Assembly: GCF_900112495.1 (NCBI RefSeq) | Contig: NZ_FOMA01000004.1 | Span: 248,001-312,000 of the forward strand | Direction of reading: 5' to 3' | DNA length: 64,000 nt | DNA from: Bacillus sp. OV322 | Lineage (GTDB): Bacteria; Bacillota; Bacilli; Bacillales; DSM-1321 | Shown: positions 56,317 through 64,000 of the stretch, in pieces | Layout: each line of letters opens with the position of its first letter | Position numbering within the stretch: position 1 is the stretch's first letter | The notes under the pieces: model-generated | What the model saw: only the letters and a program-made list of their open reading frames with translations | The model's database searches: none | What the model was told of the DNA's origin: nothing | Position numbers and translations under genes: made by a program

Positions 56317-56661
56317 TCAAAACTCTAAACCAGCATACAACCTTGCTGAAGTAGAAGGAGAAAATTTGACTTTATATTTAGTACCAAGTTCCTTCTTGAC
56401 CTTCTCAGTAAGTGGTTGACCTAGCAAATTGAACTTATTTTCCATTTCAATTCCGTTTGGGCGTAATGTATCTTTACTCCAATCAATCCACCTACCGTAC
56501 ATCATTCCCCAGCTCATAAGTTCTTCTTTTAAATCATCTGAAATGGGAACTTCTTCAATATCAAAGTTACAACCACATTGATTGCACCAAATTGGGTCAG
56601 TATCAACATCACCTTCAACTTTTAAATCAAAAGTTTCTTTATTCTCACAAAAACAACGCAA
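56317..56661 (-). CDS. hypothetical protein with a possible zinc ribbon
   Basis: About 114 residues from TTG 56661, which lies 9 bp after AAGGAG; the frame is open to 56694. The N-terminal third has CFC … CNQCGC, spaced like a small zinc-binding ribbon; the rest (WGMMYGRWIDWSKD, KVKFSPSTSARLYAG) is not recognised. Role unknown. Confidence 0.65.
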   Translation of the reverse strand: MRCFCENKETFDLKVEGDVDTDPIWCNQCGCNFDIEEVPISDDLKEELMSWGMMYGRWIDWSKDTLRPNGIEMENKFNLLGQPLTEKVKKELGTKYKVKFSPSTSARLYAGLEF

Positions 56662-56727
56662 AAGGACACACTCCTTTATTGAAACTGATTGCACACTTTT
56701 ATTTTAACTAACCAATAAGCACAACAC

Positions 56728-56760
56728 AAAAAAACGTTCCTGCTTATACAGAAACGCAGC
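56728..56760 (-). terminator. terminator of the 56784 gene
   Basis: GCGTTTCTG … CAGGAACG stem followed by seven T on the minus strand; same family as 56262-56303. Confidence 0.8.
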
Positions 56761-56783
56761 TGATTGTTGTAAGTTATGAATCT

Positions 56784-57245
56784 TTATACTCCACAGTGAA
56801 ACAAATAAGAATTACCCTCAGACAAACGATCCGCGATTGAAATCATCTTTTCAAGTAGCTTAATTACTTCATTTCGTTTAATGAATATCTTTTCATAATC
56901 TCTATCCTGTGCTTTATCTCCATGAACATAATCACTTGTTATTTCAAAGGTATCAGGTGCATTCGTGAATAAGTGTCTCCATGAAGTAAAAATGCCCTTT
57001 ATCAACATAGAGGCTTCAATATCAAATAAGGTAATACCATAATAGTTAATTCCATGACCCTTTGGATTTCCTGGTTTAGATGGATTTTTACTCGGTATCC
57101 ATTGTAGCGAATCAGAAAAGTAATGAATCAAATCATCTTGTATTACAACCCTGTCAATAACATCGTTGCTGTTTCCCCTATGCACCCAAAAGTCTTTTAC
57201 ATCGACGGTTTTCGGTATAAGGTAAAACTCATGCTCCAAACCCAT
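56784..57245 (-). CDS. hypothetical protein
   Basis: 153 residues, soluble. Starts MGLEHEFYLIPKTVDVKDFW, with a conserved-looking middle GHGINYYGITLFDIEASMLI. Perfect GGAGGA ribosome site. No family recognised; size and charge resemble immunity or stand-alone cytosolic proteins of Bacillus, but nothing specific supports that. Confidence 0.7.
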   Translation of the reverse strand: MGLEHEFYLIPKTVDVKDFWVHRGNSNDVIDRVVIQDDLIHYFSDSLQWIPSKNPSKPGNPKGHGINYYGITLFDIEASMLIKGIFTSWRHLFTNAPDTFEITSDYVHGDKAQDRDYEKIFIKRNEVIKLLEKMISIADRLSEGNSYLFHCGV

Positions 57246-57324
57246 GTTTTCCTCCTCAAAATTTGACTAAATTTAGTTCTTATATTAGCATTTCATCCTC
57301 AACTGACATGCACCAAGCACAAAA

Positions 57325-57355
57325 CAATAAAAGCGCTCCTGCTAGATACAGAAAC
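57325..57355 (-). terminator. decayed member of the terminator family
   Basis: Minus strand reads GTTTCTGTATCTAGCAGGAG then CGCTTTTATTG. Clearly related to 56728-56760 but with an imperfect stem; may or may not terminate the RCC1-like gene. Confidence 0.45.
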
Positions 57356-57448
57356 CTACCCTTTTGCTGAAGAAGAAATTTTTATTTTTTATATTTAATC
57401 CTTTTTTTGATTTATTGGTGCAGGAACTGTATCCTTTTTACCTGAAAA

Positions 57449-58345
57449 CTAATTGCCGAGCAGTAAGATATCGCGCCAGCCGCTAACATCGCATTGGCCA
57501 TATTCATTATCACCCACAGCAACCACCGTTCCGTCCGATTTAAGGCCGATGGTATGAGCGCAACCCGCCGCAACAGCTACAATATCGCACCAGTCACTTA
57601 CATTGCATTGACTATACTCATTCCAGCCCACAGCCGCCACAGTACCGTCAGATTTAAGGCCGATGGTATGACTACTCCCCACCGCTATCTCCACAATACC
57701 GTGCCAGCCGCTTACATTGCATTGACCCACCTTATTTTGACCCACAGCCACCGCCGTGCCATCCGATTTAAGCCCAACAGTATGAAGATAACCCGCCGCA
57801 ATTGCCACTGTGCCATGCCAGTGGCTTACATTGCATTGGCGATACCTATTATTACCCACAGACGTCACCGTTCCATCCGATTTAAGCCCTACGGTATGCC
57901 AGTCACCCGCCGCTATCTCCACCATATCACGCCAGCCGCTTACATTGCATTGGCCTTCATTATTTCGACCCACAGCCACCGCCGTGCCATCCGATTTAAG
58001 CCCTACGGTACGACGCCACCCCGCCGCCACCGTCACAATATCGCGCCAGCCGCTTATATCGCATTGGTCATGCTTATTCCAACCCACAGCCGCCACCGTT
58101 CCGTCAGATTTAAGACCGATTGTATGAGCATTACCCGTGTTCGTCGCCATATGAACATTACCAGCGGTGACCCCCACAATATCGAGCCAACCGCTTACAT
58201 TACATTGGCCATATTTATTATCACCCACAGCCGCCACCGTTCCGTCAGATTTAAGACCAACGGTATGACGACGACCCGCCGCTATAATATTTTTAGGCCA
58301 CCGTTTCACCTTCAACGCCGCTTCTTTCGGTGAAATGTAATCCAT
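57449..58345 (-). CDS. RCC1-repeat (seven-bladed beta-propeller-like) protein
   Basis: 298 residues: a 20-residue lead and seven repeats of about 40 residues with core HTVGLKSDGTVAAVG-N-x3-QCNVSGW. Seven repeats match a closed RCC1-type propeller. No signal peptide, so cytoplasmic. Repeats are nearly identical in DNA as well, implying recent expansion or gene conversion; the second repeat has an insertion (GNVHMATNTGNAHTIG). GGAGGT 7 bp before the ATG. RCC1-like proteins in bacteria have no settled role; protein binding is likely. Confidence 0.9.
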   Translation of the reverse strand: MDYISPKEAALKVKRWPKNIIAAGRRHTVGLKSDGTVAAVGDNKYGQCNVSGWLDIVGVTAGNVHMATNTGNAHTIGLKSDGTVAAVGWNKHDQCDISGWRDIVTVAAGWRRTVGLKSDGTAVAVGRNNEGQCNVSGWRDMVEIAAGDWHTVGLKSDGTVTSVGNNRYRQCNVSHWHGTVAIAAGYLHTVGLKSDGTAVAVGQNKVGQCNVSGWHGIVEIAVGSSHTIGLKSDGTVAAVGWNEYSQCNVSDWCDIVAVAAGCAHTIGLKSDGTVVAVGDNEYGQCDVSGWRDILLLGN

Positions 58346-58672
58346 GTTTTACCTCCTTGAATACAAGACCTATTTATTATAGTAACACTTTTGCTTGTTA
58401 TACTAACCTGCCAGTTAGTTTGAGTACATTGTTTCACAAATATATAGCTTATTCTTTGAAACAATAAAAGGCAGGTTATATTACCCTTGAGTTGATATGT
58501 ACTTGCTCTACTGATAAACCTCAGATAAAAACAGGAAGATGAAGCCACGATCTGGAATCGTGGCTTATCTTCTTGCTAGAACTAATAACCTTTTTCAATG
58601 GCTTAGCATTAAATAGCAGGGAAGTGAGAGGGTCCACCTTAGCATCTAACAGTCCCTTGCTTTTGGTCATAC
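58346..58672. other. region between RCC1-like gene and tRNA
   Basis: No gene supported. Contains a strong hairpin at 58536-58572 (AAGATAAGCCACGA / TCGTGGCTTCATCTT on the minus strand) followed by CCTGTTTTTA, a possible terminator. Confidence 0.5.
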
Positions 58673-58709
58673 AAAAAACCTCCTATATCAAAAAGATACA
58701 AGAGGTTTA
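58673..58709 (-). terminator. tRNA-Arg terminator
   Basis: AAACCTC … GAGGTTT stem followed by TTTTG on the minus strand, 30 bp after the tRNA 3' end. Confidence 0.85.
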
Positions 58710-58738
58710 TCTGACGGGCTTTCTTACCCGATTTCTAG

Positions 58739-58812
<74 letters not shown>

Positions 58813-58951
58813 ATTATGATATAGTTACCGAAACACTTATGTAGTATTTCCTTAACGACACTTCTAATTATAGTATGATAATGATTTAAAGTCAACAGCT
58901 TTTTTTAAAAAAGACAGGAGAAATATTTCCTCCTGTTTATTATACATGATT

Positions 58952-59464
58952 TCAGCTTAAATGATAAGTTTTAGATAAATCTTTTATGATGCTTCCTTTT
59001 GAGTTAAAGAACGTTACTTTTACTTCTTGTTCTTCGGTTTCAAGGATAGCGTATGTTTTTTCTAATCTGGCTTTTGGAAGGGTAATGCTTCCGGGATTGA
59101 TGAATAGTGTTTTGCCGATCATTTCGGATCCTGCGATATGGGAGTGCCCGAAGCAGACGATATCTGCTTCTTCTTCAGAGCTTTTATAGGAAAGGCTGAG
59201 CAGTGTCATTTTGACATTGTAATGATGGCCATGTGTGATGAGGAACCGGAATTTCCCTATCTCTTCAACCAGAATATCAGGATAGTTAGCATCACTGTCG
59301 CAGTTTCCCCTGACAGCAAGGAATCCCTGCATTAAGGGATCACTCTTTTGAAGCTCTGAATCACCGCAGTGAATCATTGCATCACATTCCTTCTGATGCC
59401 GCTCCTTAATCGCTTTTAGGCCCTCCATTGAACCATGGCTATCGCTTAGAACCAGGATTTTCAT
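58952..59464 (-). CDS. ysnB: YfcE/MJ0936-family metallophosphodiesterase
   Basis: 170 residues. Metal-binding motifs of calcineurin-like phosphoesterases: LVLSDSHG (D-x-H), IHCGDSE, VRGNCDSD, LITHGHHYN and CFGHSHIAG. Small phosphodiesterase of unknown natural substrate. Overlaps the upstream gene by 4 bp. Gene order ysnA-ysnB as in B. subtilis. Confidence 0.95.
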   Translation of the reverse strand: MKILVLSDSHGSMEGLKAIKERHQKECDAMIHCGDSELQKSDPLMQGFLAVRGNCDSDANYPDILVEEIGKFRFLITHGHHYNVKMTLLSLSYKSSEEEADIVCFGHSHIAGSEMIGKTLFINPGSITLPKARLEKTYAILETEEQEVKVTFFNSKGSIIKDLSKTYHLS

Positions 59465-60075
59465 GCCTTGCCTTCTTCCCTCTGAAGAAATTGGTCCAGT
59501 TGCCCCTCCAGAGCCTGTAATGCCTTTGCACGGTGTGAGATGCTGTTTTTCTCATGCTGCTGAAGCTCAGCCATTGTTTTTCCTTTTTCTTTTACAAAAA
59601 AGACAGGATCGTATCCAAATCCATTTTCACCTTTTGGCTCTTTCGCAATCATTCCTTCTGCAGTCCCGGAAACCGTGATCGTTTTCTGATTAGGTGAAGA
59701 AAGTGCAAGAGCACAGTAAAATCGTGCTGTTCTTTCTTCTTCTGGTATATCCTTAAGCTCAAACAGGAGTTTTTCTGTATTCGCTGCATCATTTTTGTCT
59801 TCACCGGCATAACGGGCAGAATACACACCAGGCCTGCCGTCTAATGCATCTACAATCAATCCGGAGTCATCCGCAATTACAAACTGGCCGAACTCCCTGG
59901 CAATTGCTTCCGATTTCAAAATGGCATTTTCTTCAAAGGTTGTCCCTGTTTCCTCCACATCGGGAGATCCCTCAAAATCAAGCAGGGTTTTGACAATATA
60001 GCCCTTTGAATGGAATAAACTTTCAAATTCCTTCGCTTTGCCTTTATTTTTCGTGGCAATTATTACTGTTTTCAT
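59461..60075 (-). CDS. ysnA: XTP/dITP diphosphatase (RdgB/HAM1 family)
   Basis: 204 residues. Removes non-canonical purine triphosphates. Motifs: IIATKNKGKAKEF at the N-terminus, GTTFEENAILKSEA, FVIADDSGLIVDALDGRPGV (DDSG), YSARYAG, GENGFGYDPVF and SHRAKAL. Upstream in B. subtilis lies rph; here only 165 bp separate it from gerM. Confidence 0.97.
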   Translation of the reverse strand: MKTVIIATKNKGKAKEFESLFHSKGYIVKTLLDFEGSPDVEETGTTFEENAILKSEAIAREFGQFVIADDSGLIVDALDGRPGVYSARYAGEDKNDAANTEKLLFELKDIPEEERTARFYCALALSSPNQKTITVSGTAEGMIAKEPKGENGFGYDPVFFVKEKGKTMAELQQHEKNSISHRAKALQALEGQLDQFLQREEGKA

Positions 60076-60240
60076 GGTCCTTCACTCCTTTATGTAACTG
60101 CTGAAGTGCTCAGTGCGTAACTTTCCTTCTCAGAGAATCCTACAGCTTAAGCGTCCGTCTCTATTCAGCCAATAAGAATAAGGAGCAGCTGAAAGCATGC
60201 CCCGGATTTAGCTCATATATAGTATATCAAAAAACCTTGA

Positions 60241-61311
60241 TTAATAACTGCCCGTGTTCACTTTTTCAGGCCTTGTAACGGGTTCTGAAAGTTTTTTGCC
60301 GTCTTCATTAAGAAGCTTGGCACTTCCATTGACTTTCACTTCTACGCTATTAATCCCCTGCTGCTCAGTAAGCGATAATACTAGAGCATCCAGCATATCC
60401 TTGGAGACTTTATTTTCCTTAAAGCTGCCAAGGATGTTTTTATTGAAATTCAGCGTCACCTTTCCGTCATTCATTTCAGGTGTTTCTGTTAATTTTACAT
60501 CAGGCGCGAAAACAGTAAGCAAGGACGAGCTTGATGGCCCTTTGACCAATTCATCCACAACCGCCGCTACATCATCTTTTTTCGTTTCGCTGACCCGTTT
60601 TGTAACCGGCACATAATAATTATTTCCAGTTTCTCCGCCTATATAATAGACTGTGAGCGCTTTTGTGTTGGAAATATCCGTCACATTATTCGTATCCAGA
60701 TTAATCCCTGACATTCTTGAAACACCGTCTCCAATAGGCGTACCGTTTACAGGCATTGTTTTCAGTTCTTGTCCATTCATCGATATTTTGACCTTTTTGA
60801 CTGTATCAAACTGTGTTAGCGTCCAGGTAATCGACTGCAGGATTTTCAATTCATCTTCTTTTTTATAATTCTTAAATTCCTTTGAAAAATCTGCTGTTGC
60901 CACCCCGTCCTTGATATCCACGCTTACTTCCGTATCAGCCGGAAGCACAGGACGGAAGCCATTCGGAATGATATTGGAAACAGGTCCATTATCCACTAAA
61001 TACTCCAGCGCCTGTTTGGCAAATCCTTCTGACTTTTTCGGCAATGTCAGGGTCTGAGGGACTACATATCCACTTTTATCTATTAAGTAAAGCTCTGTCT
61101 GTACAGAGTTTTTCCCTGCTGTTTCTTTTGCGATTTCTTTCTTTTTATTGTTTTCCTTTTCAATCTTGGATGCGTCATCCACCAATGAAACATTCTTCTG
61201 CGGATCAATGTCAATTTTTTCATCTGCGCCAAATAATCCGCACCCGGACAGCAGCACAGAAGAAGCCAATATGGCGGAAGCCGCCACCGTAATTTTTGTT
61301 GCTTTAGACAT
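60241..61311 (-). CDS. gerM: germination/sporulation lipoprotein GerM
   Basis: 356 residues. Lipoprotein signal with lipobox LSGC (SSVLLSGCGLFG), then a Lys/Glu-rich linker and two GerMN domains (about 75-200 and 220-345), seen as the repeated VEYLVDNGP-like (ALEYLVDNGPVSNIIPNG / VVDELVKGPSSSSLLTVF) and ILQSITWTLTQFDTVKKVKI / LVLSLTEQQGINSVEVKV halves. Start ATG 61311 (MSKATK) is 6 bp after GGGAGGG. In B. subtilis needed for spore cortex and germination. Confidence 0.95.
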   Translation of the reverse strand: MSKATKITVAASAILASSVLLSGCGLFGADEKIDIDPQKNVSLVDDASKIEKENNKKKEIAKETAGKNSVQTELYLIDKSGYVVPQTLTLPKKSEGFAKQALEYLVDNGPVSNIIPNGFRPVLPADTEVSVDIKDGVATADFSKEFKNYKKEDELKILQSITWTLTQFDTVKKVKISMNGQELKTMPVNGTPIGDGVSRMSGINLDTNNVTDISNTKALTVYYIGGETGNNYYVPVTKRVSETKKDDVAAVVDELVKGPSSSSLLTVFAPDVKLTETPEMNDGKVTLNFNKNILGSFKENKVSKDMLDALVLSLTEQQGINSVEVKVNGSAKLLNEDGKKLSEPVTRPEKVNTGSY

Positions 61312-61534
61312 CCTCATCCCTCCCAGGACTGTTTGTACTACTATTTATACGAGCCCTCGGGAGATATAGAACAAAATTTTTAAAAAGCGGTTTGGTATAG
61401 ATCATTGCTTTCTTGAACCTGTTGCATCGAGGCTTGCAAACCAGCTCATGATCCCCTTTATAGCGATAAAATGGAATGATATGTCTTAAAATCTTATTTA
61501 CAGCGTTGAGAATGGTCCTTTGCTGGATTGAAGG

Positions 61535-61633
61535 CTATTTAGACTTGTCTTTTTTATTTTTTTTAATAGCTACTGTTATACAAACAAAAGCACCAATAAA
61601 ACTTGTAAAAATTGCAACAAAGACATTACTCAC
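61535..61633 (-). CDS. 32-residue single-helix membrane peptide
   Basis: GTG at 61633 with GGAGGT 10 bp upstream. It codes SNVFVAIFTSFIGAFVCITV followed by a Lys-rich tail ending KKNKKDKSK: one membrane helix plus basic tail. In the 490 bp gap between racE and gerM. No family recognised; small size and GTG start keep confidence low. Confidence 0.4.
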   Translation of the reverse strand: MSNVFVAIFTSFIGAFVCITVAIKKNKKDKSK

Positions 61634-61765
61634 TTAGCCATACACCTCCATTTTGTTGACATGGGATTAATTTTAACTATTAATTATGTAAAAAAAAACA
61701 AAGTTTATGAAAAGATCCTTATATAAAACTCTGGTCAGTTTGATGGCCTTATAGCAGCTAAATTC

Positions 61766-61795
61766 AAAAAAACTGGCGCATGAAATATGCGCCAG
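61766..61795 (-). terminator. racE terminator
   Basis: CTGGCGCAT … ATGCGCCAG stem followed by seven T on the minus strand, just after the racE stop. Confidence 0.92.
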
Positions 61796-61806
61796 CAAGA
61801 AATGGA

Positions 61807-62607
61807 TCAATCAATCTTTATCGTTTTAACATTTTGGATCGGCTTCTCCAGCCATGATGAAGCAATGGCCTGAAATATATCCTTCGATCCGGTTGTGAAA
61901 AATTGATGCATAGGAGGCGTTTTAGCCGTATTCATCCTATTATCATGATGAAGGATGACGCTTGCTTCACGGGCTGTTTCCTCACCGGAAGAAATGACTT
62001 TTACACCGCTTCCCATGTACCTGCTGATGGCAGGCCCAAGCAATGGGTAATGGGTGCAGCCGAGAATCAGTGTATCAATAGAGGTGTTTTTTAAAGGCTT
62101 AAGCGTTTCTTCTATTACCTTTTCAACGAGAGCACCCCAAAATTCGCCGCTTTCAACAATCGGCACGAATTTCGGGCAGGCCAGGCTATCTACCTTTACC
62201 TCCTGATTGATGGAGTGGAGCGCCTGGTCATATGCATGGCTTTCAACCGTGCCAATGGTTCCGATCACACCGATATTAAGGTTTTCAGAAACCTTTAAAG
62301 CCGCCCGTGAACCAGGGTGGATAACCCCGATTACAGGGATTGGCAATTCTGCCCTGATGTCCTCCAGCACAGCCGCTGTGGCTGTATTGCAGGCAATTAT
62401 AAGCATTTTAATATGATGCTGCATTAGATAATTGGTCATCTGCCAGGTGAACTTCTTCACATCTTCCATAGACCTTGGTCCATATGGACACCTGGCAGTA
62501 TCACCAACATATAAAATGTTTTCATTTGGCAGCTGGCGGATGACCTCTTTTGCAACCGTCAAACCGCCAACTCCTGAATCAATGATTCCAATTGGTTCCT
62601 TCAACAA
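61807..62607 (-). CDS. racE: glutamate racemase
   Basis: 265-266 residues. Makes D-glutamate for peptidoglycan. N-terminal [16 protein letters not shown]; catalytic cysteines in ACNTAT and GCTHYP; CPYGPRS also conserved. Starts at tandem TTG codons (62607 or 62604) after GAGGCGAGA; the second has better spacing. 7 bp after the MarR-type gene. Confidence 0.97.
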   Translation of the reverse strand: MLKEPIGIIDSGVGGLTVAKEVIRQLPNENILYVGDTARCPYGPRSMEDVKKFTWQMTNYLMQHHIKMLIIACNTATAAVLEDIRAELPIPVIGVIHPGSRAALKVSENLNIGVIGTIGTVESHAYDQALHSINQEVKVDSLACPKFVPIVESGEFWGALVEKVIEETLKPLKNTSIDTLILGCTHYPLLGPAISRYMGSGVKVISSGEETAREASVILHHDNRMNTAKTPPMHQFFTTGSKDIFQAIASSWLEKPIQNVKTIKID

Positions 62608-62614
62608 TCTCGCC

Positions 62615-63058
62615 TCATTCTTGTTTCATCTTAATATGTAACTTAGTTAAGTTCTGCTTTAGGGAGGCCACTTCCGAGTCAGAAAAATCGATAAGAAGGT
62701 CTCTTAAATAATCCTGGCGTTTTTCAATAACTTCATCAATGATTCTCTTGCCTTCATTTAAAAGGTGGATCCTTACGACGCGTCGGTCTTTTTCATCCTT
62801 CAGCCTTTGGACAAGCTCATTCTTCTCCATACGGTCGACAAGATCCGTTGTCGTGCTGAACGCAAGGAACATTTTATTCGACAGCTCGCCGATTGTCATA
62901 TCGCCGTCCTCGGAAAGCCATTGAAGCGCCACAAATTGCGGCGGAGTGATTTTATAATTATTTAAAATTTCTCTTCCCTTTTGCTTGATGAGGGATGAAA
63001 CATATCGCAATTCCTTCTCTATTTTAGCAACATGCACGTTTTGCCTTGCATCGCCCAT
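62615..63058 (-). CDS. ysmB: MarR-family transcriptional regulator
   Basis: 147 residues with a winged helix: [40 protein letters not shown], and the wing [19 protein letters not shown]. Matches YsmB by position between gerE and racE. GGGAG 8-9 bp before ATG. A large inverted repeat upstream (63131-63159) could be its operator. Confidence 0.93.
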   Translation of the reverse strand: MGDARQNVHVAKIEKELRYVSSLIKQKGREILNNYKITPPQFVALQWLSEDGDMTIGELSNKMFLAFSTTTDLVDRMEKNELVQRLKDEKDRRVVRIHLLNEGKRIIDEVIEKRQDYLRDLLIDFSDSEVASLKQNLTKLHIKMKQE

Positions 63059-63130
63059 AAAAACAGCTCCCTATACTTTCATAAAAACTTATAATACTCT
63101 CATTGTGCTTGAAAGTGAAGGAAATTTCAA

Positions 63131-63159
63131 GATACATTCATTATTAAGCTGAATGTATC
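63131..63159. repeat. inverted repeat upstream of the MarR gene
   Basis: Perfect GATACATTCA-N9-TGAATGTATC; a third copy of GATACATTCA is at 63220-63229 inside the gerE terminator loop. No T run, so operator rather than terminator is likelier. Confidence 0.6.
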
Positions 63160-63190
63160 AGGATCATAAGGCCTAAGTTTCTTCCATAAT

Positions 63191-63261
63191 AAAAGCAGCA
63201 ATCAGGAGCTAATAACCATGATACATTCAATCATCGTTACTCGTTTCCTGAATTGCTGCTA
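63191..63261 (-). terminator. gerE terminator with a large loop
   Basis: Minus strand AGCAGCAATTCAGG pairs with CCTGATTGCTGCT across a ~44 nt loop, followed by TTTTATTATG. About 120 bp after the gerE stop. Confidence 0.6.
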
Positions 63262-63382
63262 GAAGATTAAGCACTTTTGCATGAGGGTTCCTGGTCTTCT
63301 AGGTAATAGAAAAACAAGCGTTCCGCGTTTCCGCATTGCCTGCACCGGGCGCCAAAGCAAGATTCTGATTCTGTAAAAAACC

Positions 63383-63607
63383 TTAAAGCTTCAATTCTCC
63401 CATGCGAAGGAGTTCTATTACAGCTTGTGATCGTCCTTTGACTCCAAGCTTCTGCATGGCATTCGATATATGGTTTCGAACTGTTTTTTCGCTGATAAAT
63501 AATTCACCTGCGATTTCTTTCGTTGTTTTGTCTTGAACTAATAGCTCAAATACTTCTTTTTCTCTCTTGGTGAGTAGTGGCTTATGAGTGAATTCGTTCT
63601 CCTTCAA
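63383..63607 (-). CDS. gerE: late spore regulator GerE
   Basis: 74 residues, a LuxR-type helix-turn-helix only: LLTKREKEVFELLVQDKTTK, EIAGELFISEKTVRNHISNA, MQKLGVKGRSQAVIELLRMG. Full length for GerE. TTG start 9 bp after AGGAGG. In B. subtilis it adjusts sigma-K genes of the mother cell for coat assembly. Confidence 0.97.
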   Translation of the reverse strand: MKENEFTHKPLLTKREKEVFELLVQDKTTKEIAGELFISEKTVRNHISNAMQKLGVKGRSQAVIELLRMGELKL

Positions 63608-63670
63608 ATATTGTAACCCTCCTTGCCTTCACCAGCATAAAACCCGGAGCGGGTAACTTTTTAGTCTCGA

Positions 63671-63698
63671 TATAGTATGTAGCTGAAGGAAGGTGAGT
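63671..63698 (-). promoter_or_regulatory. possible sigma-K promoter of gerE
   Basis: Minus strand AC-N17-CATACTATA fits the sigma-K pattern (AC and CATANNNTA); about 60 bp upstream of the start codon. B. subtilis gerE is sigma-K dependent. Confidence 0.6.
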
Positions 63699-63730
63699 GA
63701 CTGCAAACGCAAAGGAACCAAATTTTTATT

Positions 63731-64000
63731 TTAACCCTGCTGAATTTTGAGTTCTTCTCTATTCATAAGATCAATGCTCTCCTGCGGCCAAGGGATGGCT
63801 TTTCCTGTCGCTTTTGATATTTGGACAATCATTCCTCTTCCCGTTAAACAAATGGTACCGTCCGCTTTCTTGCCCATATAGTGGATATCCGCAGAGGAGT
63901 TTCCGATTCTTTCAGCTTTCACATGCACAGTCAGCTCATCATTGAAAAAGATTTGAGCCAAAAAGTCACACTGCAGATCTGCTACAACCGGAATGGCCTC
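63731..64000 (-). CDS. ysmA: acyl-CoA thioesterase, YsmA-like (N-terminus off the window)
   Basis: C-terminal 89 residues of a hot-dog fold thioesterase: the frame is open to the window edge (AIPVVADLQCDFLAQIFFND) and continues AERIGNSSADIHYMGK and AIPWPQESIDLMNREEL to the stop. Position beside gerE matches ysmA. The catalytic N-terminal part is outside. Confidence 0.85.
   Translation of the reverse strand, partial: EAIPVVADLQCDFLAQIFFNDELTVHVKAERIGNSSADIHYMGKKADGTICLTGRGMIVQISKATGKAIPWPQESIDLMNREELKIQQG

Noticed and set aside
57494..58333. 279-codon open frame on the plus strand opposite the RCC1-like gene
   Set aside because: It is the mirror of a highly repetitive gene whose codon pattern keeps the opposite strand open; no ribosome site or domain of its own.
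57449..58345. Regular ~125 bp repeats that could be mistaken for a CRISPR array
   Set aside because: Repeats are coding and in frame (RCC1 motifs), without short unique spacers or cas genes. No CRISPR array was seen anywhere in the window.

Overview
The window looks like a Bacillaceae (Bacillus / Cytobacillus / Mesobacillus-type) chromosome. Both ends follow the Bacillus subtilis order closely. The left end reads lonB, clpX, tig, ysoA-like, leuDCBA, ilvC, ilvH, ilvB (all on the minus strand). The right end reads tRNA-Arg, ysnB, ysnA, gerM, racE, ysmB, gerE, ysmA. GGAGG-type ribosome sites, frequent TTG starts, a T-box leader in front of ilvB and sporulation/germination genes (gerM, gerE) all fit a low-GC, spore-forming Firmicute.

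Layout. 1-15.6 kb: protease/chaperone genes and the complete ilvB-ilvH-ilvC-leuABCD branched-chain operon, with promoter, T-box (Leu CUC specifier) and antiterminator/terminator. Two copies of a ~125 bp dispersed repeat flank this block. 15.7-19.9 kb: small accessory genes (M50-like membrane protease, P-loop kinase-like protein, GNAT, SAM methyltransferase, small membrane protein) and a five-unit 21 bp tandem repeat. 20-28.5 kb: a polymorphic-toxin locus. It has one intact LXG toxin with a YwqJ-type deaminase domain, its YwqK-type immunity protein and endonuclease V. Downstream lies a graveyard of displaced toxin C-termini, hinge fragments and immunity genes, several with their own terminator.

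29-53.7 kb: one apparently continuous minus-strand operon of about 16 genes encoding a dissociated NRPS / trans-AT PKS pathway. In transcription order: ABC exporter (ATPase, two permeases), C-T-C, C, A-T, C-T, discrete acyltransferase, two KS-DH-KR-ACP proteins, a ketosynthase-fold protein lacking all three catalytic residues, type II thioesterase, A-T, membrane protein, phosphopantetheinyl transferase, and a 29-residue hydrophobic peptide. Upstream (54.5-55.7 kb) is a divergent quorum-sensing pair. One gene is a 42-residue pre-peptide ending in LPYEH, resembling PapR; the other is a PlcR-like HTH-TPR regulator. An 18 bp palindrome core, ATATTC-N6-GAATAT, occurs both next to the regulator and about 100 bp upstream of the putative operon promoter. 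This suggests cell-density control of an undescribed nonribosomal peptide-polyketide. This is the most interesting part of the window.

55.8-58.4 kb: three unrecognised small genes and a seven-repeat RCC1-like beta-propeller protein. At 58.7 kb a tRNA-Arg(UCU) closes the ~43 kb accessory block, after which the conserved core resumes. The rph gene, normally between gerM and ysnA in B. subtilis, is absent here.

All calls are from reading the sequence and family knowledge. No database search was possible, so family names below motif level, substrate specificity and the regulatory model are inferences.
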